64,000 bases of DNA from assembly GCF_963664965.1 (NCBI RefSeq), contig NZ_OY761823.1:258001-322000 (forward strand), given 5' to 3'. This DNA is from an uncultured Pseudodesulfovibrio sp. (GTDB taxonomy: Bacteria; Desulfobacterota; Desulfovibrionia; Desulfovibrionales; Desulfovibrionaceae). Positions 52,166 to 60,379 of this stretch are shown here, piece by piece. The position numbers were made by a program, and so were the translations under genes. Below the pieces are notes generated by a model. It did not search any database and had not been told where the DNA came from. It worked only from the letters and a program-made list of their open reading frames with translations. Numbering within the stretch: the first letter of the stretch is position 1; the number at the start of each line of letters is the position of its first letter.

Positions 52166-55075
52166 TTACAGAACCCGCTTGATTTGCAGATCGAGTCCCG
52201 AGTTTTCCATGGCGAGTTCATCACCGAGCACGCAGATCGCGCCGTTTTCGGCATTGATGCGGACGGCTTCGGCAAAGGCACGGAAGTCCTTTTCATCGGC
52301 TGCCAGCGCTTCGTCACGAACGGTCTGGAGAAAGGCGTCGTCCTGCCCTGTGAGGTGTCGTACCATGCCGGTAAACCCTTTGGCGTCCGGCAACTGGTAG
52401 GCGTCAATCTCGCCGATGGCACCGATCACGGACTTTTCCAGCTCGTCCGCGTTCAGGGTGACGGTTTCGAGATACTCGGCCGTGGCGTCAAAGGCCTTAA
52501 CCGTGGCTTCGAGGTTGGGGTCGCGGTAGGACACGAATGCCAGACTTCCGGCGACACGGTCCATGAGGCAGAACGCGCCGTAGGCACCGCCCTGCACGCG
52601 AACCTTTTCCCACAGATAGCCAGTGCGGATCATCTTGTTCACGGCCTGTGCCGCGCCGGTGAAAGAGAAACCGTGATCAGCGGCGTTCACACCCTTGCCC
52701 ACATAGTTGACCTGCGCCGGGATGGCGAGGCCTTCACGGGCGGGCAGGGAAAGCGGACCGCGCTTCACGGGTTCGGCGTCCACTTCCGGCAGAGCCGAGA
52801 CCACGGACGCCAACTCCGGCTCCACAGCGGCGAACATGGACTGGTCCATGGTCGCGTTGACGATGACGCTGTTTCTGGAAATGAGCAGGGAGCGCAATTT
52901 CTCAAGGTCCTTGGCGACCTTGCGGAAGTCCTCTTCGATACGCTTTTCGAGCGAACGCAGGAATTCGAGATTGGTCAGGCCGGACAGGAGTTCTTCCACG
53001 GCATATCCGGCATGGGTGCGGGCACGCAGACGGGTCGCCACCACCTGATGTCCGGCAGGCACGAGCCGTTGCTCCATGCGGGCGCGGGCCTCGGACACGA
53101 TGCGGGCAATGCGCTCCTTGCTGTCAAGCTTGGCCGATGTCAACACCTCAGTGATGATAGCCGCGGTTTCACCGACCTTGTCGGCCGTGGCTTTGGCCCT
53201 CAGGAACAGGCGGGACGCGGCTTCCCTGGAATCGCGCACCGGAGCGGAAAACGGCTGGGTCCAGATGCCGCCGGACGTGCAGGCGATCCACTGGGACAGG
53301 TCCACGTAGTTGCGCTTTTCCGTACCGGATTCGAGCAGCGCCCGACCGAATACGGGCACGAACGGCAACAGTTCGGCAGGCACGGCGGCGAGGTCGAACC
53401 CGAAATCGAAGTAGGCAATGCCGTTGGTGGCGAGATCGTGATACAGCAGCGGCGCACCGGCGACTTCGCGGTGTTCCGTGGGGATGATGCGGTTGTCGCG
53501 GGGCAGGTCGGCAACGGACAGACGCGGAATGGAAGCAAGGGCTTCCGGGGAATCCGGCTCGCCCTGCAAGCGCGAAAGCTCCTGTGCGTCCGCGATGACC
53601 TTTTCGATCTGCTTGTCGGTCAGGCTTTCCTTAACCTTTTTGAGGCGTCCGGCTTCCTTGCGCGCGATGGCAGCGGACAGCTTCTGGTCCGGCTCCAGCA
53701 GCACGGTGGAGCGATGCGGATTGTGCAGGAACAGACGGGCCAGCAACTCTTCGAAAATCTTGTCGCCGTTTTCAATCCACCCCTTGATGTTGCGGAGCGG
53801 TTCTTCGAACGGCAGCAGAAGCAGCGGGTCGCCCTCGACACCTTCGTCGTCGTAAATCCATGTGGACAACGCCTGAAACATCAGGGACAGGCCGCGCGGG
53901 TAGGAGCCGGTATTGTTCTCGCGCAGGGAGAATTCAACCGAATTGATCGCCGCTTCAATATCCTTGGTGTCAATGCCGTTCTCCACCAGTTCCTTGATGG
54001 TGTGGAAGATGACCGACTCGGCCTTGATGGCGTTGGACGGGTGAATGCCCTTGAGTCCCACCGAGAAGAACATCTGCCGCATGTCCGCTTCAAGGCCGAC
54101 CCCGGCGAGGTCGTCGCCCAGCCCGGAATCCATGAGCGCTTTCTTGAGCGGCGATGACGGCAGGCCCACAAGGATGTGCTCCAGCACATGCAGGGCGAGG
54201 TTCAGGTTGGCGTCCGCAGTCTCGGACAGCAGCCAGTTCACCGTGAACATACCCTTGGAAAGGTTGCCGGAAGCGGGATAGCTCTCGCGCACGGACACGG
54301 CTTCGGAGAACCGCTCCTTGAGCGGGATGCGGGTCTTCTCCACGTCGATCTTCTCGAATTTCGAAAAAACCTCGTCGAGAATGGCCAGCCGTTTCTCCGG
54401 GGCGTCGTCACCGTAGAAATAGGCGTAGGCATTGGACGGATGATAATGATCACGGTGGAAATCCATGAACTGCTTGAAGGTCAGCTCAGGGATGATCTCG
54501 GGATCGCCGCCGGAATCGATGCCGTAGGTGTGGTCCGGAAACAGCGACTGCTGGGAGTGTTCATACAGCAGAGAATCCGGAGAAGAATACGCGCCCTTCA
54601 TTTCATTATATACGACGCCCTTGTACGTGACAGGCTTGTCCGCGCTTTCCATTTCATAGTGCCAGCCCTCCTGCTTGAGGGTGTTCTCTGTCAGGCGGGG
54701 GTAGAAGACGGCGTCAAGATACACGTCCACCAGATTGTAGAAATCCTGTGCATTGGCGCTCGCCACCGGATAGCAAGTCTTGTCCGGGAAGGTCAGCGCG
54801 TTCAGGAACGTCTGGAGCGAGCCTTTGAGCAGTTCCACGAACGGTTCCTTCACGGGATACTTTTCCGACCCGCACAGCACCGAGTGCTCGAGGATGTGGG
54901 CCACGCCCGTGGAATCCTCGGGCGGCGTGCGGAACGAAATGCCGAACACCTTGTTTTCATCATCGTTGACGATGGACAGCACCCGCGCACCGGTCTTGTC
55001 GTGCCGGTAGACATGCGCGACAGACGACATCTCCGCTATTTCCAGTTCCCTGACTTTCGTGAATCCGTGACTCAT
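52166..55075 (-). CDS. M16C zinc peptidase, presequence-protease (PreP) type
   Basis: A 969-residue insulinase-family peptidase. The inverted zinc motif HILEHSVLCGS (HxxEH) is near residue 60, and the PTSFLNALTFPD-type segment appears as GSLQTFLNALTFPDKTCYPV. Four repeated half-domains form a closing chamber that cuts short unfolded peptides. It has no signal peptide, so it is cytoplasmic. The start MSHGFTKVRELEI at 55075 matches the family; a longer open frame to 55156 has no support. Single gene, ended by the palindrome at 51897-52143. Confidence 0.94.
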   Translation of the reverse strand: MSHGFTKVRELEIAEMSSVAHVYRHDKTGARVLSIVNDDENKVFGISFRTPPEDSTGVAHILEHSVLCGSEKYPVKEPFVELLKGSLQTFLNALTFPDKTCYPVASANAQDFYNLVDVYLDAVFYPRLTENTLKQEGWHYEMESADKPVTYKGVVYNEMKGAYSSPDSLLYEHSQQSLFPDHTYGIDSGGDPEIIPELTFKQFMDFHRDHYHPSNAYAYFYGDDAPEKRLAILDEVFSKFEKIDVEKTRIPLKERFSEAVSVRESYPASGNLSKGMFTVNWLLSETADANLNLALHVLEHILVGLPSSPLKKALMDSGLGDDLAGVGLEADMRQMFFSVGLKGIHPSNAIKAESVIFHTIKELVENGIDTKDIEAAINSVEFSLRENNTGSYPRGLSLMFQALSTWIYDDEGVEGDPLLLLPFEEPLRNIKGWIENGDKIFEELLARLFLHNPHRSTVLLEPDQKLSAAIARKEAGRLKKVKESLTDKQIEKVIADAQELSRLQGEPDSPEALASIPRLSVADLPRDNRIIPTEHREVAGAPLLYHDLATNGIAYFDFGFDLAAVPAELLPFVPVFGRALLESGTEKRNYVDLSQWIACTSGGIWTQPFSAPVRDSREAASRLFLRAKATADKVGETAAIITEVLTSAKLDSKERIARIVSEARARMEQRLVPAGHQVVATRLRARTHAGYAVEELLSGLTNLEFLRSLEKRIEEDFRKVAKDLEKLRSLLISRNSVIVNATMDQSMFAAVEPELASVVSALPEVDAEPVKRGPLSLPAREGLAIPAQVNYVGKGVNAADHGFSFTGAAQAVNKMIRTGYLWEKVRVQGGAYGAFCLMDRVAGSLAFVSYRDPNLEATVKAFDATAEYLETVTLNADELEKSVIGAIGEIDAYQLPDAKGFTGMVRHLTGQDDAFLQTVRDEALAADEKDFRAFAEAVRINAENGAICVLGDELAMENSGLDLQIKRVL

Positions 55076-55201
55076 TATGACAACTCTCTTTTTTTCTCGT
55101 TTGCCGATACGCGGATAATAATACCAATTCACCGCGCCGGACTTCACGCTATACACTACATGGCCTCCGGTTCAAAGTCCGGCAAAAACGCAAAAAAATG
55201 C

Positions 55202-55230
55202 TTGACGCGGACAACCGCCACGCTTAGAAC
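55202..55230 (+). promoter_or_regulatory. candidate sigma-70 promoter of the peroxiredoxin gene
   Basis: TTGACG and TAGAAC are 17 bases apart, with a leader of about 55 bases to the ATG. No clear PerR or OxyR site was recognised. Confidence 0.45.
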
Positions 55231-55290
55231 ATGAAAACAGCAATCATTACTACTTTGAAAATAACTCACACCGGATAAAGGAGAAAAATC

Positions 55291-55923
55291 ATGAGCTGCG
55301 AACATAACCACGAAGAAATGCTGCCCGAATTCGCCAAGGTAGGACAGAAAGTCCCTGCATTCACCATGGAAGCCTTTGACCCGAGCGAGGGCGGTTTCTG
55401 CGAAGTGGACCTCGGCGCACTGCGCGAAAAAGGAAAATGGGCGATCCTCTTTTTCTACCCGGCCGACTTCACGTTTGTCTGCCCCACCGAGCTTGCCGAT
55501 CTCGCTGCCAAGCACGCAGAGTTGGATAAGCTTGGAGCCGAGGTGATCTCCGTGTCCACGGACACCAAATTCACCCATCTGGCATGGAAGACCGACGAAC
55601 GCATGCTGGCCGACGTGAAATACAAGATGGCTGCCGACCCGACCGGCGAAGTGTCCCGCTTCTTTGACGTCTGGGACTATGACACAGGTCTCGCACTGCG
55701 CGGCACCTTCATCATCAACCCCGACGGCCTGCTGGTCTCTTCCGAGGTCAACTTCTACAACGTGGGCCGCAACGGCGACGAACTGGCCCGCAAGATGGAA
55801 GCCAACAATTACCTCAAGGACCACCCCGCCGAGGCCTGCCCCGCCAAATGGGCACCCGGCGACAAGACCCTCACCCCGAGCGAAAAACTCGTGGGCAAGG
55901 TATACGAAGCTCTCAACGACTAG
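55291..55923 (+). CDS. peroxiredoxin, AhpC/Prx1 type (2-Cys)
   Basis: A 210-residue typical 2-Cys peroxiredoxin that reduces hydrogen peroxide and organic peroxides. The peroxidatic Cys is in FYPADFTFVCPTE, the resolving Cys in PAEACPAKW, and the helper residues in GTFIINPDG. The N-terminus MSCEHNHEEM has an extra Cys and two His. AAAGGAG precedes the ATG. The electron donor gene is not adjacent. It fits with cydAB and the heat-shock genes as an oxygen-stress group. Confidence 0.95.
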   Translation: MSCEHNHEEMLPEFAKVGQKVPAFTMEAFDPSEGGFCEVDLGALREKGKWAILFFYPADFTFVCPTELADLAAKHAELDKLGAEVISVSTDTKFTHLAWKTDERMLADVKYKMAADPTGEVSRFFDVWDYDTGLALRGTFIINPDGLLVSSEVNFYNVGRNGDELARKMEANNYLKDHPAEACPAKWAPGDKTLTPSEKLVGKVYEALND

Positions 55924-55961
55924 AGATACGGCCTGCACTCCCGTAACTCCTGTTGCACTCG

Positions 55962-55994
55962 AAGCGCCCTGCGGATTGGTTCGCGGGGCGCTTT
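55962..55994 (+). terminator. terminator after the peroxiredoxin gene
   Basis: AAGCGCCC-T-GCG pairs with CGC-G-GGGCGCTT, followed by a short T run. Confidence 0.75.
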
Positions 55995-56040
55995 CCGTAT
56001 GGGGGATGTGGTGGGACCTTGTGTCTTTTACAGAAAGAAT

Positions 56041-56675
56041 AAAGACGAAAGGCAGAAATCCAGTCGCTGACGCTCCTTCCATGTCCTACGCGGACGGCGG
56101 TACTTTTTGGCTGGGCCGCCCCAAAAAGTACCAAAAAGCTCGGCTTTGCCTTGATTTACCCGCCGGACTCTCACCGGCCCAAGAATCTGATCCAAACAAG
56201 CTGCTCCCGAATCAAGTCGCCGAAGCGGCTCCGTGATTCAAAAAAGCCGCAGCCGTTGTTTGGTCAGCTTCTAGGACCGGTGAGGTCTGATTGGCTCGTC
56301 CTCGCCTTCGGCTGCCAAGCTGTTGGGAGGCAAGTCCGGCAACGAAAATTAATCTTTTGTATCCTTGCTTTCCTTTTATGTTTGTCCCACACGAAGACCG
56401 GCAATAGCCTTTAGCTTCGGAGCCTAGAAGCTGACAAAACGTGGCCGCGGCTCTATCGAATCCCGGAGCCGTCCCCGGCGACTGGATTCGGGAGCGGCCC
56501 GGTTTGATCAGATTCTTGGCTACGAAGATACTAGGCGGTGAAGCTAAGAAAAAAAGCAGTTTCTTTCGTTCTTTCTTTTCTGCTTTGGAAAAAGAAAGAA
56601 CCCCGCCGGGAGGGCTCTTAAAACTTGGAGGAGCGGCAGCGACTGGATTTATGCCTTTTGCCTTTCCTGCCTTTC
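56041..56675. repeat. fold-back repeat element, copy B (about 0.64 kb)
   Basis: Same element as 42081-42753, in direct orientation and 13.96 kb away. The ends are inverted (GAAATCCAGTCGCT at left, AGCGACTGGATTT at right). About 40 bases are missing from the left-middle part compared with copy A. It stands directly before the promoter module of the rhs gene. Confidence 0.8.
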
Positions 56676-56683
56676 TCAAAAAT

Positions 56684-56772
56684 CCTGTCAACCCTCCAAG
56701 TTATGCCATTTTCGCCCGTTTTGGGGTCCAATTCGCCCGTTTTCATCCTGCCCCGAAAACCGGGGGTATACT
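56684..56772 (+). promoter_or_regulatory. 86-base promoter-like module, copy B (before rhs)
   Basis: Two CGCCCGTTTT boxes (56713-56722 and 56734-56743) are 21 bases apart, two helix turns. After exactly 23 bases comes TATACT (56767-56772). The -35 position reads CATCCT, a very poor match, so an activator bound to the boxes is the likely driver. Copy A has the same geometry before the holin-like gene. Confidence 0.6.
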
Positions 56773-56823
56773 CTCCGCGATCTTTCGGAATGGTCCGCAA
56801 AGACGAAACTCAAGGAGGGTCTA

Positions 56824-58086
56824 ATGAAAAATCCTTACAGTTATACGTTGAATCACGACCCACAGGGTCGCATTATCGAGAAAACCGAAAAAGTAGCGGG
56901 CGAACCCGTCACATGGACCTACGCCTATGACAAGGCGGGCCGCCTCGCCAAATGCGAGCGCAACGGCTGGCCCGTCTGCGATTGCTGGTATGACCGTGCC
57001 GGACGCCGCGCGTGCGACAGCTTCCCCAAATCCGTGGAAGGCGATCTTCGCCGCTACGAATACGACATGGACAATCGCCTCTCGCGCGCCGGGAAAAACA
57101 GCTACATGCACGATGAAAACGGCTTCCGCAGCATGTGGAACCACAAGGGCAAGTACACGCTGTACGAGTATTCGTCGGACTACCGCCTGCTGAAAGCCGA
57201 CCAGAAAGACGAGGGCCGCACCTTCACCTTCCGCCATGACGACGAAGGCCGCCGTATTGCGAAATATTGCAACGGCGAATTGGTCGAGGCCTACGAATGG
57301 CTCGATTTCATCCGCCTTGCCGGATACTGGGACGGCAGAAACTCATACGAATTCGCCTACGAAGATGACGAACGCACGCCCTTTGCCATACGCCGCGACG
57401 ACGGGGCCGTAGCCTACCTTTTCCACGATCAGGTCGGCAGCCTCCGCGTTGTTGCCGACACAAGCGGCAACATGATAAAGGCTATCCAGTATGACCCGTT
57501 CGGCGGCATCATTGAGGACAGCAATCCCGACTTTGCCATCCCCCTCGGCTTCGCAGGCGGCCTGCATGATCGCGATCTGGGGTTCGTCAGGTTCGGCTTT
57601 CGGGATTACGACACATACACCAGTCGCTGGACCGCGCCCGATCCGATAGGCGACGCGGGCAGGGATTCGGACTGGTATGGCTATTGTCTGGATGATCCTG
57701 TTAATGCGAATGATCCGTTGGGGTTGTTCCGATTTGGGAAAAGGCCTTTGGATTTTCTGCCAGAGAGCTGGCACGGGGTCGGTACGGATGGCTCAACAGC
57801 AGATAAAGGGAATTACGAATTGAAACATGAGCATGGATTCTATGAAGACGGGACCGGAGATAATGTAGGCTTGGGAAGCAAGGGCAAAATGACTGATGAG
57901 GATATCACTCAGTACAAACTTGGTGATACCCGGTTTGACGACAACTTGATGCGAGAAGCAGAAAAGAGTCTTGATCCGGGCAATTACAAATTGCTGAAAA
58001 TGGGGAGCAAATCAAACAACTGCCAAGACTATGCAGACAGGCTGCGTGAAAGGTACCGCTTTCTGCGTACTGCCAAGAAGCATTAA
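56824..58086 (+). CDS. mini-Rhs protein with C-terminal toxin domain
   Basis: A 420-residue YD-repeat protein, far shorter than usual Rhs proteins and with no PAAR, signal or transport domain. AAGGAGGG four bases before the ATG shows it is a complete gene. YD repeats run from residue 8 to 240; the Rhs core end is GFRDYDTYTSRWTAPDPIGD with DPVNANDPLGLF (258-303). The tip (304-420) has KHEHGFYEDGTGDNVGLG and, near the end, SNNCQDYADRLRERY with Cys400. His before Cys fits permuted papain-like (LRAT/NlpC-type) peptidase or amidase folds. The tip and following DNA are visibly richer in A and T than the core. Confidence 0.85.
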   Translation: MKNPYSYTLNHDPQGRIIEKTEKVAGEPVTWTYAYDKAGRLAKCERNGWPVCDCWYDRAGRRACDSFPKSVEGDLRRYEYDMDNRLSRAGKNSYMHDENGFRSMWNHKGKYTLYEYSSDYRLLKADQKDEGRTFTFRHDDEGRRIAKYCNGELVEAYEWLDFIRLAGYWDGRNSYEFAYEDDERTPFAIRRDDGAVAYLFHDQVGSLRVVADTSGNMIKAIQYDPFGGIIEDSNPDFAIPLGFAGGLHDRDLGFVRFGFRDYDTYTSRWTAPDPIGDAGRDSDWYGYCLDDPVNANDPLGLFRFGKRPLDFLPESWHGVGTDGSTADKGNYELKHEHGFYEDGTGDNVGLGSKGKMTDEDITQYKLGDTRFDDNLMREAEKSLDPGNYKLLKMGSKSNNCQDYADRLRERYRFLRTAKKH

Positions 58087-58103
58087 CAAATACAAAAATA
58101 AGT

Positions 58104-58129
58104 CGAGGGGCTTTTGCCTCTCGGCTTTT
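58104..58129 (+). terminator. weak terminator between rhs and the immunity gene
   Basis: CGAGGGGC-TTTT-GCCTCTCG followed by GGCTTTTG. It may lower expression of the following gene or be read through. Confidence 0.5.
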
Positions 58130-58140
58130 GTGGGTGCTTT

Positions 58141-58680
58141 ATGAGAATCCTATGGATTATGATTATATGCCTTTTTTTGGGAGGGGCCTACGTCTACAAT
58201 ACGAATTGGTTCCAATCATTTTTTTTGTACAACCAATTTTATCAAGACATTTATAATGGTCCTTTCGACGTAACGCAAAAAGGGGAAAAGCTTTCAATTC
58301 CCCTTAACAGGTACGGGTACAAAACGTGCTACCTACTGGCTCTTGCTGTGCCGGATAAAAACATTTTCCACGATCGAAAGATCGGCTCAGGCCTTTTGAA
58401 ATACCGTTTTACTTCATGGGGTCGTCTTCTTGCCGAAGGCTATACTCATGAGCCCAACAGACATCATTTGGGACTAAAACAAGGCATCACTTCCATCAAT
58501 CTCCTTGTTTTTGAACTTCCGTTTCCCGGGGCTTTTGGGGATCTTGATATGGAGCTTGAAGTTGTTGAGCCATTTAATTTTCTCAAACCGTACTCTGGAA
58601 AAATCAATTGCAAAATCAACCCCGACTACAGTGCTAAATTTGGAAAGTGTTATAATGAAAACCTGATGCTCTCGCACTAA
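58141..58680 (+). CDS. probable immunity protein for the Rhs toxin tip
   Basis: A 179-residue protein of no known family. It starts MRILWIMIICLFLGGAYVY, one membrane helix or uncleaved signal, followed by a beta-rich domain of about 155 residues (FDVTQKGEKLSIPL, YRFTSWGRLLAEGY, INLLVFELPFPGA). The location directly after an Rhs toxin tip, the AT-rich base use and the membrane anchor all fit an immunity protein that acts outside the cytoplasm. This is inferred from position, not from homology. The ribosome site is weak (GGGTG). Confidence 0.6.
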   Translation: MRILWIMIICLFLGGAYVYNTNWFQSFFLYNQFYQDIYNGPFDVTQKGEKLSIPLNRYGYKTCYLLALAVPDKNIFHDRKIGSGLLKYRFTSWGRLLAEGYTHEPNRHHLGLKQGITSINLLVFELPFPGAFGDLDMELEVVEPFNFLKPYSGKINCKINPDYSAKFGKCYNENLMLSH

Positions 58681-58909
58681 TTCCAATTCACAACCAACTA
58701 TTGATATTGACGAAGATAATAACTCAGGATCGACGCGTAATCCCTGTACGTGAGGGTTTGTCCTTTCAATCAGGTAGCAGCAATCTTCATCACCGCCAGA
58801 CAACCATTCGGAGGAGAAATCGTCACATGCTAGAGGGTGTCTTCACGATGTGGCCTTCGTGATTTTCATGAATTATTACAGGCGGCAATGCGAAGGGAAA
58901 ACCGTTGCA

Positions 58910-59115
58910 TTTACGATGACAACGTCTTCCGCAGCATGTGGAACCACAAGGGCAAGTATACGCTGTACGAGTATTCGCAGGATTACCACCTGCTGAAAGC
59001 CGACCAGCAAGACGCGGGCCGCACCTTCACCTTCCGTCACGACGACGAAGGCCGCCGTATTGCGAAATACTGCAACGGCGATGCAGACGCATACTTCCTG
59101 TACACGAGGGTCTGA
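58910..59115 (+). pseudogene. displaced rhs core fragment
   Basis: Codes for a close copy of residues 96-152 of the intact Rhs protein (NVFRSMWNHKGKYTLYEYS, GRTFTFRHDDEGRR, IAKYCNG), then ADAYFLYTRV and a stop. It has no start of its own. It lies behind the toxin and immunity genes, as displaced core copies do in Rhs loci that exchange tips. Confidence 0.85.
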
Positions 59116-59160
59116 GCTGCTTGCAGCAACGACGCAGAAGGCGGATTCTCCACCGACTGG

Positions 59161-59186
59161 AAAGGGCCGCTTGCGCGGCCCTTTCT
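59161..59186 (+). terminator. terminator after the rhs fragment
   Basis: AAAGGGCCGC pairs with GCGGCCCTTT across a short loop, followed by CTGTGT. The T run is short. Confidence 0.6.
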
Positions 59187-59269
59187 GTGTTGAGGTCTAT
59201 GGGGGTTTTGAGGAGGGTTTTGAGGTTGTGTACTGTTTTACAAGGAAGGTATGGTATATGCTAAAGACC

Positions 59270-59464
59270 CTATCGCTTGCGGCTGGCGGTCTTGGCGGGA
59301 TGGGGGCTTTCCGCCGTAATGACCACCGGAGCCAGGGTCGTAAAGCCGTCATTATCTTTCCCGACCGACAGGACGCCCGGAGCGGCGTCCGTATCGGTGA
59401 GGAGAGATCGCCGCAACAACACAGCGATCAGGATGATGAGAGTGACGGTAATTGCTTCGTGCAT
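59270..59464 (-). CDS. possible small membrane protein, 64 residues
   Basis: Starts MHEAITVTLIILIAVLLRRS at 59464: one hydrophobic helix followed by a basic pair and a polar tail ending in KTASRKR. The ribosome site is weak (AAGAGAA). Not matched to any family. It could be real or a chance frame in the edge of the Rhs region; the opposite strand is also open here. Confidence 0.4.
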   Translation of the reverse strand: MHEAITVTLIILIAVLLRRSLLTDTDAAPGVLSVGKDNDGFTTLAPVVITAESPHPAKTASRKR

Positions 59465-59548
59465 GTTTTCTCTTAAAGCACACGGTGTGCCAAAACGTGA
59501 CACCCAATAAAATCAGATAGTTGCCGTTTTTCACATCCCCTGTCCGCT

Positions 59549-59611
59549 GTGCAAAGTGTGTCAAATTGCACAAAATGTGCTGCACATTTGCACAAAAGTA
59601 CGCAAAGTGCA
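59549..59611. repeat. cluster of TGCACA/GTGCAAA-type short repeats
   Basis: Within 63 bases there are interlocking dyads such as GCACAAAATGTGC and TGTGCTGCACA, plus GTGCAAAGTG and GCAAAGTGCA. It lies in a non-coding gap of about 260 bases (59465-59722). It looks like a multi-site operator. Confidence 0.5.
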
Positions 59612-59631
59612 GATATGAAATGAAAGGCAAT

Positions 59632-59664
59632 AAAAAAGTCGCCTGTCAAAAGCGACTTTTTTCA
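59632..59664. terminator. bidirectional terminator
   Basis: AAAAAAGTCGC and GCGACTTTTTT pair around a 9-base loop. It lies past the stop of the VOC gene on the minus strand and also reads as a terminator on the plus strand. Confidence 0.85.
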
Positions 59665-59722
59665 TATTCATTCGGCTCAAACGTATTTCAGGAATGCGGA
59701 TGCAATCCATGGACGAAGGAAT

Positions 59723-60178
59723 TTATCCCTGCTTTTCAGACCAGCTCTGCAATTCCACCACATTGCCTTCAGGGTCGGCCACGTACCGAACGGTAAGATA
59801 CCGACCGTCCGGGTATTGGTGAACCAACAACTCACCTACCGGCGATCCGCCATTTGCCAGAAAGGCGGCCACGGCTTCCTCGACGTCATCCACCTGGAAC
59901 GCTATGTGCCCGAAGCCGGGATTGTTGGTGGCGATGGGCAACCGTTCGTTAGAATTGTCGTATTGGAATATCTCCAGAGTCGGCCCGTCGTCTCCCCAAC
60001 CGGGCAAACGAAGGTGAATCCCCGTGATGTGCGCGCCGGTCAGTCCCGTGAGTTTATCGACCCACTCCCCCTTGAGGTCACGTTCCGGGGGGACCGGCAC
60101 ACAGCCCAGCACATCCTGATAGAATTGTGCCAATCGTTTCCAATCGTCAGCCACGATATTGGTATGAACGTATTTCAT
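59723..60178 (-). CDS. VOC-fold (glyoxalase-like) protein
   Basis: A 151-residue vicinal-oxygen-chelate protein with two paired beta-alpha-beta-beta-beta units: MKYVHTNIVADDWKRLAQFYQDVLGCVP in the first, and GFGHIAFQVDDVEEAVAAFL with VADPEGNVVELQSW in the second. Metal-ligand positions (His, His, Glu) appear to be kept. The family covers dioxygenases, isomerases and resistance proteins, so the substrate is open. GGAG lies five bases before the ATG at 60178. Confidence 0.88.
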   Translation of the reverse strand: MKYVHTNIVADDWKRLAQFYQDVLGCVPVPPERDLKGEWVDKLTGLTGAHITGIHLRLPGWGDDGPTLEIFQYDNSNERLPIATNNPGFGHIAFQVDDVEEAVAAFLANGGSPVGELLVHQYPDGRYLTVRYVADPEGNVVELQSWSEKQG

Positions 60179-60379
60179 GCCCACTCCGTATTTAAAGATG
60201 ACAGGATGATCACATAGATAAGCATCCCTTCATCACGGGCAACCGATGAACAGGCAGATATTCCAGGCTATTCGATATTGGGAATGTTTTCGCCGAAGAA
60301 ATGAAATCCACGGGGTTCACAATGAAACGCTCTGACCGGATAAACCTTCGCGGCACCGGGAGAACGCCTCGTCCCCGCC

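Noticed and set aside
52094..54157. Open frame of 687 codons on the plus strand opposite the M16C peptidase gene
   Set aside because: The minus strand has clear zinc-peptidase motifs; the plus frame is a codon-bias shadow.
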